DNA of 64,000 nucleotides, taken from assembly GCF_001592435.1 (NCBI RefSeq), contig NZ_CP014750.1:1550001-1614000 (forward strand), read 5' to 3'. The DNA comes from Thermococcus peptonophilus (GTDB lineage: Archaea > Methanobacteriota_B > Thermococci > Thermococcales > Thermococcaceae). Below the pieces are notes generated by a model. That model ran no database searches. It saw only the letters and a list, made by a program, of their open reading frames with translations, and was not told where the DNA came from. Shown here piece after piece: positions 24,788-35,169 of this stretch; position 1 is the stretch's first letter, and each line of letters starts with the position of its first letter. Both the position numbers and the translations under genes were made by a program.

Positions 24788-25741
24788 ATGGCTGGCTTTG
24801 CTGCCTTTGTAATACTCGTCCTGGGCCTGTTTTTACTGCTGCTGCTGTTACTGGGCGTCAAGATAATCAGGCCCTATGAGAAAGGACTAGTGGAGAGGCT
24901 CGGAAAGTTCAACAGAATCCTCGACCCTGGCGTGCACTTCATAATCCCCTTCATGGAGAGAGTAAAGAAAGTTGACATGAGGGAGCACGTCATTGATGTT
25001 CCCCCACAGGAAGTCATCTGTAAGGACAACGTCGTCGTAACCGTTGATGCCGTCGTCTACTACCAGATAATGGACCCGGTAAAGGCCGTCTACAACGTGA
25101 GCAACTTCCTGATGGCCATCGTCAAGCTCGCTCAGACCAACCTGCGTGCCATAATCGGTGAGATGGAGCTTGATGAGACGCTCTCTGGAAGGGACATAAT
25201 CAACGCCCGCCTCAGGGAAGAGCTCGACAAGATAACCGACCGCTGGGGCGTTAAGATAACCCGCGTCGAGATACAGAGGATAGACCCGCCGAAGGACATC
25301 CAGGAGGCAATGGCTAAGCAGATGACCGCGGAGAGGGAGAAGAGGGCCATGATCCTTCTGGCGGAAGGTAAGAAGGAGAGCGCCATAAGGGAGGCCGAGG
25401 GTCAGAAGCAGGCTGCCATTCTAAAGGCCGAAGGTGAAAAGCAGAGACAGATACTCATAGCGGAGGGTCAGGCCGAGGCAATCAGGAAGGTTCTCGAGGC
25501 CCTCAGGATGGCGGACGAGAAGTACCTCACGCTCCAGTACATCGAGAAGCTTCCCGACCTTGCCAAGTACGGTAACCTCATAGTCCCATACGACACAGAG
25601 GCCCTAATTGGCCTGCTGAGGATCCTTCAGAAGGTCAAGGACATGCCGCTTCCAAAGCCGCCCGAGAGCGAGAAGGAAGAGCTTCAGGGAAGTGGTGAGA
25701 ACAACGAAGAGCTTGAAAAGCCCAAAGATATGATGGAGTGA
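24788..25741 (+). CDS. Stomatin/prohibitin-like SPFH-domain membrane protein
   Basis: The 317-residue protein has one N-terminal membrane segment (~5-27), an SPFH domain (IIRPYEKGLVERLGKFNRIL to about residue 190), a long coiled coil rich in AEG repeats (REAEGQKQAAILKAEGEKQ) and an acidic C-terminal tail. It forms membrane-associated oligomers. It is co-transcribed with an NfeD-like partner 6 bases downstream, the standard stomatin operon. The start follows AGGAGGA. Confidence 0.93.
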   Translation: MAGFAAFVILVLGLFLLLLLLLGVKIIRPYEKGLVERLGKFNRILDPGVHFIIPFMERVKKVDMREHVIDVPPQEVICKDNVVVTVDAVVYYQIMDPVKAVYNVSNFLMAIVKLAQTNLRAIIGEMELDETLSGRDIINARLREELDKITDRWGVKITRVEIQRIDPPKDIQEAMAKQMTAEREKRAMILLAEGKKESAIREAEGQKQAAILKAEGEKQRQILIAEGQAEAIRKVLEALRMADEKYLTLQYIEKLPDLAKYGNLIVPYDTEALIGLLRILQKVKDMPLPKPPESEKEELQGSGENNEELEKPKDMME

Positions 25742-25747
25742 GGGGCC

Positions 25748-26167
25748 ATGGATCCCCTCCCGATTTTTCTCCTCATCCTTGGACTGCTAATAATCCTGCT
25801 CGACATGATGGTTACGGCCTTCATAACGCCTATAGGGGTTACCTTCGCTGTTCTTGGAATTCTCTTAGGCTTCGGCTGGAACTTCACGGAAAGCTTTGTC
25901 GTTGCGTTGATCTTCGGCGTCCTCGCCTATATCCTCGTCGGCAGGTACATCAGGAAAGATGTAGTTGACATCGGGGCAAAGGAGAAGAAGTACACTTTTG
26001 ACCCTGTTGGAAAGCGGGGGAGAGTCCTGAAGGTAGCCGAGGATCACTACCTCGTTGAGCTTGAGGGGGACAACTGGATAGCGCTCAGTGATGATAGGCT
26101 TGAAGTCGGGGACACCGTAGAGGTTGTCAAGGTTGATGGGGTCAAGCTGATCGTGAAGAAAGTCTGA
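25748..26167 (+). CDS. Short NfeD-like membrane protein, stomatin partner
   Basis: The 139-residue protein has about three membrane segments in the first 75 residues and a C-terminal OB-fold beta-barrel ([20 protein letters not shown]). This is the short NfeD form that lacks the ClpP-like protease domain. Together with stomatin it is thought to regulate membrane protease activity or organise the membrane. The start follows GAGGGGCC. Confidence 0.88.
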   Translation: MDPLPIFLLILGLLIILLDMMVTAFITPIGVTFAVLGILLGFGWNFTESFVVALIFGVLAYILVGRYIRKDVVDIGAKEKKYTFDPVGKRGRVLKVAEDHYLVELEGDNWIALSDDRLEVGDTVEVVKVDGVKLIVKKV

Positions 26168-26214
26168 GCCCAAACCATTTTAACCCTTCCTTTTCACTTT
26201 CCTCGGCGAAACCG

Positions 26215-26799
26215 ATGCACCCGGGCGGTTTTCTTGAGGTCATAACTGGCCCAATGTTCGCCGGAAAGACGACAGAGCTCATCAAGAGGGTCGAGAGGCA
26301 GATTTTCGCCAAGAGAAAGGCGGCGCTGTTCAAACCAGCCATAGACAACCGTTATTCCGAAAGGGAAGTCGTTGCCCACAACGGGCTCAGGTACGAGGCC
26401 TTCGTAGTGCCGACCACCGAGGAAGGAGTGGAGAGGATAAAGGAGATAACGCTCAATGAAGGCTACGAGGTCATTGGAATAGATGAGGTTCAGTTCTTCC
26501 CGATGTCAATTGTGGAGGCCTTAAACGAGCTCGCCGACAAGGGAATTTACGTCATAGCCAGCGGCCTCAACCTGGACTTCAAGGGCGATCCGTTCCCTGT
26601 GACCAAAGAACTTCTCGTGAGGGCGGACAACATCGTCTATCTGACGGCGGTCTGTACGGTCTGCGGAAAGCCCGCGACGAGGAGCCAGAGATTGATAGAC
26701 GGGAAGCCCGCTCCAAAGAATTCGCCGGTTATCCTTGTTGGGGGAAGGGAAAGCTACGAGGCCCGGTGTCGGGAGCACCACATTGTGCCTGAGGAGTGA
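26215..26799 (+). CDS. tdk: Thymidine kinase
   Basis: The 194-residue type II thymidine kinase salvages thymidine to dTMP. It shows P-loop GPMFAGKTTELIKR, the Walker B-like IGIDEVQFF and a zinc lasso with CTVCGKPATRSQR and a later Cys in EARCREHH. There is no clear ribosome-binding site; ccattttaaccc at 26176-26187 suggests a very short leader. Confidence 0.95.
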   Translation: MHPGGFLEVITGPMFAGKTTELIKRVERQIFAKRKAALFKPAIDNRYSEREVVAHNGLRYEAFVVPTTEEGVERIKEITLNEGYEVIGIDEVQFFPMSIVEALNELADKGIYVIASGLNLDFKGDPFPVTKELLVRADNIVYLTAVCTVCGKPATRSQRLIDGKPAPKNSPVILVGGRESYEARCREHHIVPEE

Positions 26800-26877
26800 T
26801 ACTTCTGAGTGATGAATACAAAAAAGCTTAAAAACGGATTTCCAAAGCATGAACAGGCAAAAGGAGGGGGTGTAACT

Positions 26878-27033
26878 ATGGCCAGGAACAAGCCGTTTGC
26901 GAAGAAGCTCAGGCTCGCCAAGGCTGCAAAGCAGAACAGACGCGTCCCTGTTTGGGTTATTGTGAAGACCAACAGGAAAGTTATCACTCACCCGAAGAGG
27001 AGACACTGGAGGAGGACAAAGCTTAAGGAGTGA
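26878..27033 (+). CDS. rpl39e: 50S ribosomal protein L39e (eL39)
   Basis: This tiny basic protein (51 residues; [20 protein letters not shown]) lines the exit tunnel. The start follows GGAGGGGG. It heads the L39e-L31e-aIF6-L18a cluster common in Archaea. A TATA-like aagcttaaaaacg lies at 26824-26836. Confidence 0.96.
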
Positions 27034-27043
27034 GGTGATGTAA

Positions 27044-27316
27044 ATGCCGATCAAGCCCGGTGAAGAGGTCATATTCGTCGTCCCGATAAACAAGATCAAG
27101 AAGAGGGTTCCCCGCTGGAAGAGGGCACCCAGGGCTGCCCGCTTCGTCCGCGAGTGGATAGCCAGGCACGCCAAGGCTGACGAGGTCATAATCGGCACCG
27201 ACGTCAACGAGAAGATCTGGGAGCGCGGCGCTGAGAAGCCGCCAGGAAAGCTCCGCGTCAAGGTCGTCGTCGAGGAGAGCGAGGGGAAGAGGATAGCAAG
27301 GGTCTCCCTCGCCTGA
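27044..27316 (+). CDS. rpl31e: 50S ribosomal protein L31e (eL31)
   Basis: The 90-residue protein has the family pattern [20 protein letters not shown] and [14 protein letters not shown]. It is located at the exit tunnel rim. The start follows GAGGTGATG. It lies 10 bases after rpl39e in the same operon. Confidence 0.96.
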
Positions 27317-27343
27317 TTTTAACCACTTTTTAGAGGTGACGAG

Positions 27344-28033
27344 ATGCACATAGAGAGACTCGATTTTGAGAACTCCCCATATCTCGGCGTTTACGGGCGC
27401 GCAACTGACAGGGTTCTTCTCCTGAGAGAGGGACTGGGTGAGAAGAAGCTGGAAGTCCTGAGAGAAGTTCTCAAAGTCCCAATCATCGAGACCAGCATCA
27501 TGAAGTCGAGGATAGTTGGAATATTCGCCGCCGGCAACTCCAACGCAATCATCGTCCCTTGGTACATCTGGGACGCTGAGCTTGAGAGAATCAAAACTGC
27601 TCTCAACGAGTTCGGTATTGACATGGACGTTGTCCCCTTTAAGAGCAGGCTCACAGCCCTTGGCAACCTTGTCCTGACCAACGATAAGGCCGCCCTCGTC
27701 AGCAAGGAGTTCACGAGGGAGGAGGCAAACGCGATAGGCGAGATACTGGGCGTTGATGAGGTCGAGAGGGGAATGATAGCCAGCTACCACTCGGTCGGCA
27801 GCGTTGGCGTCGTCACGAACAAGGGCGGGCTTGTTCATCCCGAGGCAACTGACGAGGAGCTTGAGTGGCTGAGCGACCTCTTCGGCGTTGATATCTACGT
27901 CGGTACAGCCAACATGGGCGTTCCATTCGTTGGCTCTTGCATGCTGGCCAACTCGTATGGTGTCGTTGTCGGGCACCTAACGACTGGTCCTGAGATAGTG
28001 AAGATCGAGGAAGCCCTCGGCTTCCTTGGTTGA
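27344..28033 (+). CDS. eif6: Translation initiation factor aIF6
   Basis: The 229-residue pentein-fold protein is an anti-association factor bound to the 50S subunit. Repeats with SVGSVGVVTNKGGLVHP and MGVPFVGSCMLANSYGVV are characteristic. GAGGTGACGAG precedes the start. It is the third gene of the L39e cluster. Confidence 0.96.
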   Translation: MHIERLDFENSPYLGVYGRATDRVLLLREGLGEKKLEVLREVLKVPIIETSIMKSRIVGIFAAGNSNAIIVPWYIWDAELERIKTALNEFGIDMDVVPFKSRLTALGNLVLTNDKAALVSKEFTREEANAIGEILGVDEVERGMIASYHSVGSVGVVTNKGGLVHPEATDEELEWLSDLFGVDIYVGTANMGVPFVGSCMLANSYGVVVGHLTTGPEIVKIEEALGFLG

Positions 28034-28085
28034 AGCAAAGCTTAAAAAATGGCCTGAGTAGTGGCGGAGGAAGGAGGTGTGAAAA

Positions 28086-28319
28086 ATGGAGGTCAAGGTT
28101 TTCCGCGTCAAGGGTACCTTTGAGAGGCTCGGAAAGAAGCAGCCCTTCACCAAAGAGTACAGGGCCCTCAAGGAGGAGCACGTAAGGGAGCTCGTTTACT
28201 CTGACCTCGGGAGCAAGCACAGGGTTCCGAGAACAAAGATATGGATTGAGAGCATCGAGGAGATAAAGCCTGAGGAGGCCGAAGACCCAGTCGTCAGAAG
28301 GCTCAGCCTCGAGCTTTGA
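28086..28319 (+). CDS. rpl18a: 50S ribosomal protein L18Ae (LX/eL20)
   Basis: The 77-residue protein ([20 protein letters not shown]) is the archaeal LX protein. GGAGGTG precedes the start. Its last 17 bases overlap the end of the convergent PP-loop gene. Confidence 0.93.
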   Translation: MEVKVFRVKGTFERLGKKQPFTKEYRALKEEHVRELVYSDLGSKHRVPRTKIWIESIEEIKPEEAEDPVVRRLSLEL

Positions 28320-28920
28320 CCTTTTCTTCCTTCCATCCAAGGACCCTTGATTGGTAATGTTTTCTTGGAAATATTGACAGTGGGTCGATTCCCCTCTCCC
28401 TCAAGAGGTGCCTAAGCTCAACTTCGTAGTCGCTCTTCTCAAGCTCCTCGCTCTCCCTTATCTCGACCTCAAAGAGCCGTCCAACGAGCTCGTTTATCGT
28501 CCTGTAGCCTAGACCGAGGAGCGGCCTTATATATGCCACCCCGAACCTGTCCTCAAGTGAACGCGCCTTTGACAGGTCAAGGTATGGGACTCTATCGTCT
28601 CTTCTCGTCCCGTCGCTTACCCTCTCAACGTCAGGTTTCGAGGCCAGGGCCTCAAGAGCCTTTTCGTGGATGAACTGAATCGCCCTTCCAGGTCTTCCGT
28701 CTTCAACTGCCATTTCGGCGGCCCTCTCAAGGAGTTCCCGAGGGAGCTTGAGAATTTCATGCTTGAAACCGAGCCTTCTGGCTGTTTCCTCTGCGTACTT
28801 CCAGTTATCGAGCATCCCGAAGGTCACCGTAACCAGCTTGACCTCGTACCCTATTCTCGTCAGTATCCACGCCGCCAAGCTGGAGTCCTTGCCACCGGAA
28901 TATAGGTGGTATACCCTCAT
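28303..28920 (-). CDS. PP-loop ATP pyrophosphatase, COG2117-like
   Basis: The 205-residue protein has the PP-loop [14 protein letters not shown] at residues ~7-20 and no extra zinc finger. It resembles the archaeal COG2117 family, related to tRNA-thiolation enzymes. Adenylation of a substrate by ATP is expected; the substrate is unknown. GGGTGAGACG precedes ATG 28920. Confidence 0.8.
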   Translation of the reverse strand: MRVYHLYSGGKDSSLAAWILTRIGYEVKLVTVTFGMLDNWKYAEETARRLGFKHEILKLPRELLERAAEMAVEDGRPGRAIQFIHEKALEALASKPDVERVSDGTRRDDRVPYLDLSKARSLEDRFGVAYIRPLLGLGYRTINELVGRLFEVEIRESEELEKSDYEVELRHLLRERGIDPLSIFPRKHYQSRVLGWKEEKVKARG

Positions 28921-29028
28921 CGTCTCACCCCTCTTCGGTTATGCCGTCGTTTTTTAGTGGTTCTGTTAAGCCATTCCGTTTACGCAATCGATTTATAGGC
29001 TATGGGACCATTAACTTCGGTGGTAGAA

Positions 29029-30231
29029 ATGGCGTTCCTTAAGGTGGTTCCGCTGGAAAAGGCGATAAAAGTCATCGAGTCCTTCAACTTTGAACCGAAG
29101 GTTGAGAGGGTTCCGCTTGGGGATGCACTCGGCAGGGTTCTCGCTGAGGATGTTGTATCCCCAATAGACGTTCCCCCCTTTGACAGGGCCACCGTGGACG
29201 GCTACGCAGTACGGGCCCAAGACACGTTTATGGCGAGCGAGAGCCAACCAGTGAAGCTGAAGATTGTGGGCGAGATAAACGCAGGAGATACTCCCTCAGT
29301 TCAGCCGAAGGAGGGTGAGGCCGTCTATATCTCCACTGGTGCACCCCTCCCTGAGAGCGCCGATGCGGTCATTCAGTTCGAGGACGTTGAGAGGGAGGGG
29401 GACACTGTCATCATCTACAAGCCTGCTTATCCTGGCCTCGGGGTGATGAAGGCTGGAACTGACATTCCGAAGGGCAAGCTCCTCTTGAAGAGGGGCACGA
29501 GACTGGGCTTCAAGGAGACAGCCCTTCTTTCAGCTGTGGGTCTCTCTGAAGTGCCAGTGTTTAGAAAGCCCAGGGTGGCAGTGATAAGCACAGGGAACGA
29601 GATAGTCCTCCCTGGGGAAGAACTCAGGCCGGGCAAAATTTACGACATCAACGGAAGGGCTATAACCGACGCCGTCAGGGAGCTCGGAGGGGAAGGAGTC
29701 TTCCTCGGCATAGCGAGGGACGACCGAGATAGCCTGAAGAACCTGATACTCAAAGGACTTGAGTGCTGTGATATCGTCCTCCTCAGCGGTGGTGCTAGTG
29801 GAGGAATAAGGGACCTGACGAGCTCAATAATTGAGGAGCTTGGCAGAGTTTACATCCATGGGATAGCAATACAGCCTGGGAAGCCAACGATAATCGGGGA
29901 GATAAACGGCAAGCCAATCTTTGGACTTCCGGGCTACCCTACGAGCTGTCTGACAAACTTCACGCTCCTTGTGGCACCGCTCCTGAGGAAGCTGATTGGG
30001 AGGGAAGCTGAGATCAGGAAGGTCAAGAAGAGGCTCGCCCACAAGGTTTTCTCTGTCAAAGGTAGAAGGCAGTTCCTTCCTGTCAGGATCGAGGGAGAGA
30101 AGGCAGTTCCCATTTTAAAGGGCAGTGGTGCAGTGACCAGCTTTGTAGATGCTGACGGTTTCATAGAAGTCCCGGAGACAGTTGAAATACTTGAGGCTGG
30201 AGAAGAGGTTGAAGTCACGCTGTTTGGGTGA
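29029..30231 (+). CDS. moeA: Molybdopterin molybdotransferase MoeA
   Basis: The 400-residue MoeA inserts molybdate, or tungstate in Thermococcales, into adenylylated molybdopterin for tungsten enzymes such as aldehyde:ferredoxin oxidoreductases. Visible motifs are [46 protein letters not shown] and LLSGGASGG, followed by the C-terminal beta-barrel. ATG 29029 follows GGTGGTAG. TATA-like gatttataggc lies at 28989-28999. Confidence 0.95.
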   Translation: MAFLKVVPLEKAIKVIESFNFEPKVERVPLGDALGRVLAEDVVSPIDVPPFDRATVDGYAVRAQDTFMASESQPVKLKIVGEINAGDTPSVQPKEGEAVYISTGAPLPESADAVIQFEDVEREGDTVIIYKPAYPGLGVMKAGTDIPKGKLLLKRGTRLGFKETALLSAVGLSEVPVFRKPRVAVISTGNEIVLPGEELRPGKIYDINGRAITDAVRELGGEGVFLGIARDDRDSLKNLILKGLECCDIVLLSGGASGGIRDLTSSIIEELGRVYIHGIAIQPGKPTIIGEINGKPIFGLPGYPTSCLTNFTLLVAPLLRKLIGREAEIRKVKKRLAHKVFSVKGRRQFLPVRIEGEKAVPILKGSGAVTSFVDADGFIEVPETVEILEAGEEVEVTLFG

Positions 30232-30316
30232 CTCTTCAAACTTTGAAGTAGTGTACAGCTGGCAGGCTGAGGCAAAGCCTAAATACTCCTTTTTCCTATC
30301 CTCTCTGGTGGTGAGA

Positions 30317-31339
30317 ATGGGAGTCCAGATCGGTGAGCTGATACCGCGGAAGGAGATAGAGCTGGAAAACCTCTACGGCAAGAAGGTTGCCATAGACGCT
30401 TTCAACGCCATGTACCAGTTCCTCTCAACGATAAGGCAGCGCGATGGGACTCCACTAATGGATTCACAGGGGAGGATAACTTCTCATCTCAGCGGCTTTT
30501 TCTACAGAACCATCAACCTGATGGAAGCCGGTATAAAGCCGGCCTACGTCTTCGATGGCGAACCTCCGGAGTTCAAGAAGAAGGAGCTTGAGAAGAGGCG
30601 TGAGGCTAGAGAAGAAGCCGAGGAAAAGTGGTATGAAGCCCTTGAAAAAGGTGACCTTGAGGAGGCCAAGAAGTATGCGATGCGTGCCACGAGGGTGAAC
30701 GAGCAGCTGATAAACGACGCCAAAAAGCTCCTTGAGCTTATGGGCATTCCAGTTGTCCAAGCTCCGAGCGAGGGAGAGGCTCAAGCGGCTCACATGGCCG
30801 CCAAGAAAGCTGTCTATGCCTCAGCAAGCCAGGACTATGACTCCCTTCTCTTCGGTGCGCCGAGGCTCGTGAGAAACCTCACGATAACCGGAAGGAGGAA
30901 GCTCCCCGGGAAGAACGTCTATGTTGAGGTCAAGCCGGAGCTGGTTGTCCTTGAGGAAGTTCTCAAGGAACTCGGCATAGACAGGGAGAAGCTTATCGAG
31001 CTGGCAATCCTTGTTGGAACGGACTACAACCCTGGTGGAATCAAAGGCATAGGTCCAAAGAAAGCCCTCACGATCGTTAAGAGAACCAAAGACCCCCTTA
31101 AGAAGTACCAGAAGGAGAGCGACGTTGACCTCTACGCCATAAAGGAGTTCTTCTTAAATCCCCCCGTTACGGACGACTACGAGCTTAAGTGGCGCGAGCC
31201 AGACGAGGAAGGCATCCTCAAGTTCCTCTGCGATGAGCACGACTTCAGTGAGGAGAGGGTCAAAAACGGCCTTGAAAGGCTCAAGAAAGCGGTAAAAGCT
31301 GGAAAACAGAGAACCCTGGAGAGCTGGTTTGGACGTTGA
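30317..31339 (+). CDS. fen1: Flap endonuclease 1
   Basis: FEN-1 (340 residues) cleaves 5' flaps in Okazaki-fragment maturation. The N region ([21 protein letters not shown]), the I region ([25 protein letters not shown]) and the helix-hairpin-helix ([18 protein letters not shown]) carry the metal-binding acids. The C-terminal PCNA-interacting peptide QRTLESWF is intact. The start follows GGTGGTGAG. Its stop abuts the convergent tfb gene without a gap. Confidence 0.97.
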   Translation: MGVQIGELIPRKEIELENLYGKKVAIDAFNAMYQFLSTIRQRDGTPLMDSQGRITSHLSGFFYRTINLMEAGIKPAYVFDGEPPEFKKKELEKRREAREEAEEKWYEALEKGDLEEAKKYAMRATRVNEQLINDAKKLLELMGIPVVQAPSEGEAQAAHMAAKKAVYASASQDYDSLLFGAPRLVRNLTITGRRKLPGKNVYVEVKPELVVLEEVLKELGIDREKLIELAILVGTDYNPGGIKGIGPKKALTIVKRTKDPLKKYQKESDVDLYAIKEFFLNPPVTDDYELKWREPDEEGILKFLCDEHDFSEERVKNGLERLKKAVKAGKQRTLESWFGR

Positions 31340-32242
31340 TCACGCTATTGGAACCTTGAGCTTCAGCTTTTCCACCAGCTCTTTATACCTGTTCCTCACG
31401 GTAACCTCAGTGACTCTGGCAACTTCCGCTACCTCTCTTTGGGTTCTCTTCTCGCCCTCGATCAGGCTCGCGATATAAAGCGCGGCCGCTACCAGACCAG
31501 CTGGACTCTTCCCGCTCGTGAGACCCCTCTGATAGGCCTCTTCGAGGATCTCTATGGCCCGTCTCCTGACCTTTTCGCTGAGGCCGAGCTCATCAGCGAA
31601 CTTGTTCACGTAATCCGTAGGCTTGACGAAGAGTTTCTTTGGAGTGAGGTTGAGGTGCCTCGCTATGAAGCGGAAGCTCCTTCCTATCTCTTTCTTGTCA
31701 ACGCGGGAAACATCGGCAATCTCATCAAGGGTCCTTGGAACTTTCAGAAGCCTGCAGGCGGCGTAAACACAGGCGGCTATGACGGCCTCTATTGAGCGGC
31801 CTCTAATGAGGCCCTTCCTAACGGCCTCACGGTAGAGCCTCGCCGCCTCTTCCTCAACGTGCTTTGGAAGGCTGAGGTTGCTCGCGAGCCTGTCAAGTTC
31901 GCTCAGGGCAAAGGCAAGATTTCTCTCTGCTGCATCGCTTACCCTGAGGCGGGACTGCCACTTCCTCAGCCTGTACATCTTCTCGCGCATCAAGCCAGTT
32001 AGCGACCTGTCTATTCCAATGTCAGTGGAAAGTCCCTTGTCGTGGAGAAGTATGCTCTCGGGAGCACCGACGCGCGCCCTCTTCTCTCTCTGGCCCGGAT
32101 CAAAGGCCCTCCACTCAGGGCCCTCATCGACCACGTTCTCCTCGATGACGTAACCGCAAACCTTACAGACTATTTCACCCCTGCTGGGGTCATATATGAA
32201 CTCCGTTGAGCCACACACGGGACAGACTCTCTTCCCGCTCAC
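31340..32242 (-). CDS. tfb: Transcription factor B (TFB)
   Basis: TFB (300 residues) bridges TBP-bound promoter DNA and RNA polymerase. It has a zinc ribbon (CPVCGS ... CKVCGYV), a B-finger/linker ([20 protein letters not shown]) and two cyclin folds, the second with an HTH ([22 protein letters not shown]). The start is GTG 32242, 6 bases after GGGGTG. It is last in the PDCD5-unknown-tfb operon and directly abuts the upstream gene. Confidence 0.96.
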   Translation of the reverse strand: MSGKRVCPVCGSTEFIYDPSRGEIVCKVCGYVIEENVVDEGPEWRAFDPGQREKRARVGAPESILLHDKGLSTDIGIDRSLTGLMREKMYRLRKWQSRLRVSDAAERNLAFALSELDRLASNLSLPKHVEEEAARLYREAVRKGLIRGRSIEAVIAACVYAACRLLKVPRTLDEIADVSRVDKKEIGRSFRFIARHLNLTPKKLFVKPTDYVNKFADELGLSEKVRRRAIEILEEAYQRGLTSGKSPAGLVAAALYIASLIEGEKRTQREVAEVARVTEVTVRNRYKELVEKLKLKVPIA

Positions 32243-32557
32243 TCAAACACCCCCGACCGGCGGGCTGTTGGGCAAACCCCTTATAACCTTAACCTTTGGA
32301 AAGACGTACCTAACCAACCAGAGGATATCCTCCTTCTTGAAGGTTATCCTCTCAAGAACGCGAACATCGTCGTCTTCCTCAACTACGTTGGCGTAAATCC
32401 ACAGGAAGACAGGATCACCATCACTGCCGACGTGCTTGTTCTTGTAGAGTATATCTGCAGTCCCATCGTCATTCTCCTTTATTGAGACGACCTTCCAGGT
32501 GTCCAGACTCACCTCTCCCTTTTCGTCGAGGATTTTGATGATCATGGAAGCTTCCAT
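32243..32557 (-). CDS. Conserved small protein between PDCD5 and TFB genes
   Basis: This ~104-residue acidic protein is not recognised. It has a beta-rich core (DTWKVVSIKENDDGTADILYKN) and a hydrophobic WLVRYVFPKVKVIRGLP end. The start is uncertain: GTG 32575 would overlap the PDCD5 stop, ATG 32557 follows AAAGGGA, and ATG 32545 is also in frame. Its stop is adjacent to the GTG of tfb, so coupling is likely. Confidence 0.7.
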   Translation of the reverse strand: MEASMIIKILDEKGEVSLDTWKVVSIKENDDGTADILYKNKHVGSDGDPVFLWIYANVVEEDDDVRVLERITFKKEDILWLVRYVFPKVKVIRGLPNSPPVGGV

Positions 32558-32568
32558 ATGCGATCCCT

Positions 32569-32907
32569 TTACCACTTGATCTTGAAGTCTCTCCTCGTTC
32601 TGGCGTCTATCTCGGCCAGAATCCTCTTCAGCTTTGCGTCGTCTATCCTCTCCCTTATCTGCCCAGCCTGATAGAGCTGGACTAAGAGCAGCTCAACCTG
32701 TCTCGCCAGTTCCGGTTTGACGAGTTTGACCCGTCCAAGCCTCTCTCTTGCTTCAGGTGTGAGGATTTTTCTCATAATAGCCTCAAGCTGGGCTTCCAGC
32801 TCCATCTCCCTCTTAAGGGCTTCTTCCTGGGCCTTCTGCTGTTCAAGGTACTTCTTCTGGAGCTCCATGAGCTTGCGCTTCCTGATCTCCTCTATGTCCT
32901 CCGCCAT
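32569..32907 (-). CDS. PDCD5-family DNA-binding protein
   Basis: The 112-residue helical basic/acidic protein matches archaeal PDCD5 (TFAR19), with a charged N-terminal helix (IEEIRKRKLMELQKKYLEQQ) and the core LTPEARERLGRVKLVKPELA. It probably binds nucleic acid; its cellular role in Archaea is not settled. The start follows GGAGGTGAGAGC. A minus-strand TATA-like acctttttaacggg lies at about 32936-32949. Confidence 0.92.
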   Translation of the reverse strand: MAEDIEEIRKRKLMELQKKYLEQQKAQEEALKREMELEAQLEAIMRKILTPEARERLGRVKLVKPELARQVELLLVQLYQAGQIRERIDDAKLKRILAEIDARTRRDFKIKW

Positions 32908-33021
32908 GCTCTCACCTCCAGGTTAAAATTGGAAGTCCCGTTAAAAAGGTATTGGGACGAAAAGCTTAAAGGGAAAATAACAACTTAGGAATGTAATAGA
33001 ACTCTTGATATGGTGATTAAA

Positions 33022-34662
33022 ATGAATCACTATGGAAAATTGCTTACCCTCATATTTGTTTTGATTGTGCTCTCATCATCCTACGTGAGTGCCTACAGCA
33101 CAGCCTGGTGTGAAAGCTGTCACCAGTTGCTCGTTGAGAACGACGGGCTTTTTGTGTACAATGGGAGCGAATTCCAGGATCTAACATGGAAGCTTGAAGC
33201 GGAGGGCCTCAAGGGCGAAGAACTTTTGGATTTTATAGGAACCTTAAGAGTTGCAAACGCCGGAAACTTGACTCTCGTCTATGCGTATCCTTACGACGGG
33301 CTCTACATGGGGGTGTACAACGGAAGCGCTCCCATAGTTTTGAAACCTGTCCTTGCCTGGTACGTGGACTACGCGCGCGATTTCCTGTTCTACGACGGAA
33401 GCATATTCCTCGTGGCCAGCACTGGATCCTCCCCTCACTCAGCCAGCGACAGCGTTTTCAGGCTCGATCCAAAAACACTTAACGTTACCGGGGAGTGGGA
33501 TTTGGCCTGGGCCGCGAGAGATATAATCGCCCCTGAAAATGCTGGCAACATCCCCTACGCGTGGGTTTACCTCGGACTGGACAATAAAAACCGCCTGTGG
33601 GCCCGCGTTGATATGATCCTGCCGAACACTACAGTCTATTACCTCTACCACAACGGAGACCTCGAGCTTAAAAACGAGACTCCAGTGGGATTTCACATTC
33701 CCGAAGTTAAAGCGCCCTTCAATATTGCTGTTGAGGATGGAATCAGGTACGAGCTGCCATCTTTCCTTCCAGAATACACTCTCACTAGGTATTTCCTGGT
33801 CACAAACGGCACGAAGAGAGATATCACAAAGGAAGTTCTAAAGTTGGCGTACTCGTCGAGACCGCTGAAGTCCCTCTACGGTTTCTGGTCGTGGGAGAAA
33901 AACGAGTGGGTGGTCTCGTTTAGGTTGTACAACCTTCCAGTTGTGTATAGGGTTAGTGGAAAGTGCAGAGAAGCCCTCTATATAGATGGCCTCCCCATCG
34001 CTGAGTACAAAGGTTCCTACGTCATCCTGGGAAACGGAACCCTCTCCTGGAGAAACTACACCGTCGAAACTCCAAGGAAAACCTACTACTGGCTGGACTA
34101 CCAGGAAGATGAAAACGAACATTCCTCCGTTTGGGTTCAAGTTTACAGAAAGAATGATCATCCCCTTGTTGCCTTCCTGTGGGAGATACGACAGAACGGG
34201 ACCACTACCGAGGGCTTCACTGCCTACGAGCTGACCGATGAGGGCTTCAAAATCTTCAACACGACGGATGAGAGGGATCTGGGAAAGAACCTGATCCCCC
34301 CTAGATATATTCCCGTGAATGGCGAATACATCCTGAATAACGAAACTGGAACCCTTCAAATTGATCACGAGAATAATACTGCACTCATCATAAACAACAG
34401 CAGAAGGATACCCATTAGCTACGCCCTTGCGGATAAAACCGAAGCCGTTGTCGTAGGTAACAACACGTTTCTCCTTATCACCTGGAGAGATGCCTACATC
34501 GTCCCACCGTATTATGAACCCCTTAGCGTGCTCGGCCTCCCGCTTTGCTCAGATCTAAACACGGGAATGAGAGAGAACGCCCCTAGAATAGCGGTTCTCA
34601 CGGTGGTGGCCGTGATTCTGGTCGGCATACTCCTCTGGAGGTTGAGAACTAGGGGGGCATGA
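33022..34662 (+). CDS. Large cell-surface protein anchored by a C-terminal TM helix
   Basis: The 546-residue protein has a signal peptide (MNHYGKLLTLIFVLIVLSSSYVSAYS), a ~490-residue extracellular part with many N-glycosylation sequons (YNGSE, NLTLV, NNTFL), and a C-terminal TM helix (IAVLTVVAVILVGILLW) followed by RLRTRGA. A Cys pair WCESCHQLL lies just after the signal. The repeated short strand pattern could be a beta-propeller; no family is recognised. ATG 33022 is 5 bases after GGTGA. Confidence 0.78.
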   Translation: MNHYGKLLTLIFVLIVLSSSYVSAYSTAWCESCHQLLVENDGLFVYNGSEFQDLTWKLEAEGLKGEELLDFIGTLRVANAGNLTLVYAYPYDGLYMGVYNGSAPIVLKPVLAWYVDYARDFLFYDGSIFLVASTGSSPHSASDSVFRLDPKTLNVTGEWDLAWAARDIIAPENAGNIPYAWVYLGLDNKNRLWARVDMILPNTTVYYLYHNGDLELKNETPVGFHIPEVKAPFNIAVEDGIRYELPSFLPEYTLTRYFLVTNGTKRDITKEVLKLAYSSRPLKSLYGFWSWEKNEWVVSFRLYNLPVVYRVSGKCREALYIDGLPIAEYKGSYVILGNGTLSWRNYTVETPRKTYYWLDYQEDENEHSSVWVQVYRKNDHPLVAFLWEIRQNGTTTEGFTAYELTDEGFKIFNTTDERDLGKNLIPPRYIPVNGEYILNNETGTLQIDHENNTALIINNSRRIPISYALADKTEAVVVGNNTFLLITWRDAYIVPPYYEPLSVLGLPLCSDLNTGMRENAPRIAVLTVVAVILVGILLWRLRTRGA

Positions 34663-34713
34663 AGCTATCCAAATTTAGTATTTGGACTCTCAAAAAACAT
34701 ATGAGAAGAGAGC

Positions 34714-35166
34714 TCAGTACTTCTTGAGCTCGGGGATCTGCTCCTCAAGCTCCTTCTTGAGCTCGGTGGCTATCTTGTCGAGGAAGCTCTGGCCCTTTGG
34801 AGTAACGATCCTTCCCTCGCCCGGAACCTTCTGGACGAACCCAGCGGCCTCAAGCTGCTGGAGGGCCTTCCTGATGATGCTTCCTCCGGCCTTGTAGAAG
34901 TGTTCCGGAGCGTGACCGCGGTTCTTCCTTCCGCCGTACCAGGTTCTGAGCCTCTCTATTCCAACGGGTCCGTCCACGTAGACCTTCCTGAAGACGCTGG
35001 CAACGCGGTAGTACCACCAGTCCTCCTGCTCGGGAAGCCTCTCCTTGTGCCTCCCGGTCTTGACGAACGGGGCCCACTCTGGTGGCTTTATCTCGGGAAC
35101 CTCCTTCAGAGCCTTGGCAACCCTCTCGACGAGCAGGTCACCGGGAACGTCATAGACAGTCGCCAT
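34714..35166 (-). CDS. rps19e: 30S ribosomal protein S19e (eS19)
   Basis: The 150-residue protein shows [47 protein letters not shown] and a winged-helix core with [14 protein letters not shown]. It follows the YhbY gene by 3 bases on the minus strand and likely shares its promoter. Confidence 0.96.
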   Translation of the reverse strand: MATVYDVPGDLLVERVAKALKEVPEIKPPEWAPFVKTGRHKERLPEQEDWWYYRVASVFRKVYVDGPVGIERLRTWYGGRKNRGHAPEHFYKAGGSIIRKALQQLEAAGFVQKVPGEGRIVTPKGQSFLDKIATELKKELEEQIPELKKY

Positions 35167-35169
35167 CTT

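Noticed and set aside
26798-26812. CTGAGTGATGA after the thymidine kinase gene, like a D'/C' junction
   Set aside because: No upstream box C and no box D within 10-14 nt downstream.
29445-29465. GTGATGA followed by CTGA inside moeA
   Set aside because: The guide would be 9 nt and there is no C'/D pair; coding constraint explains it.
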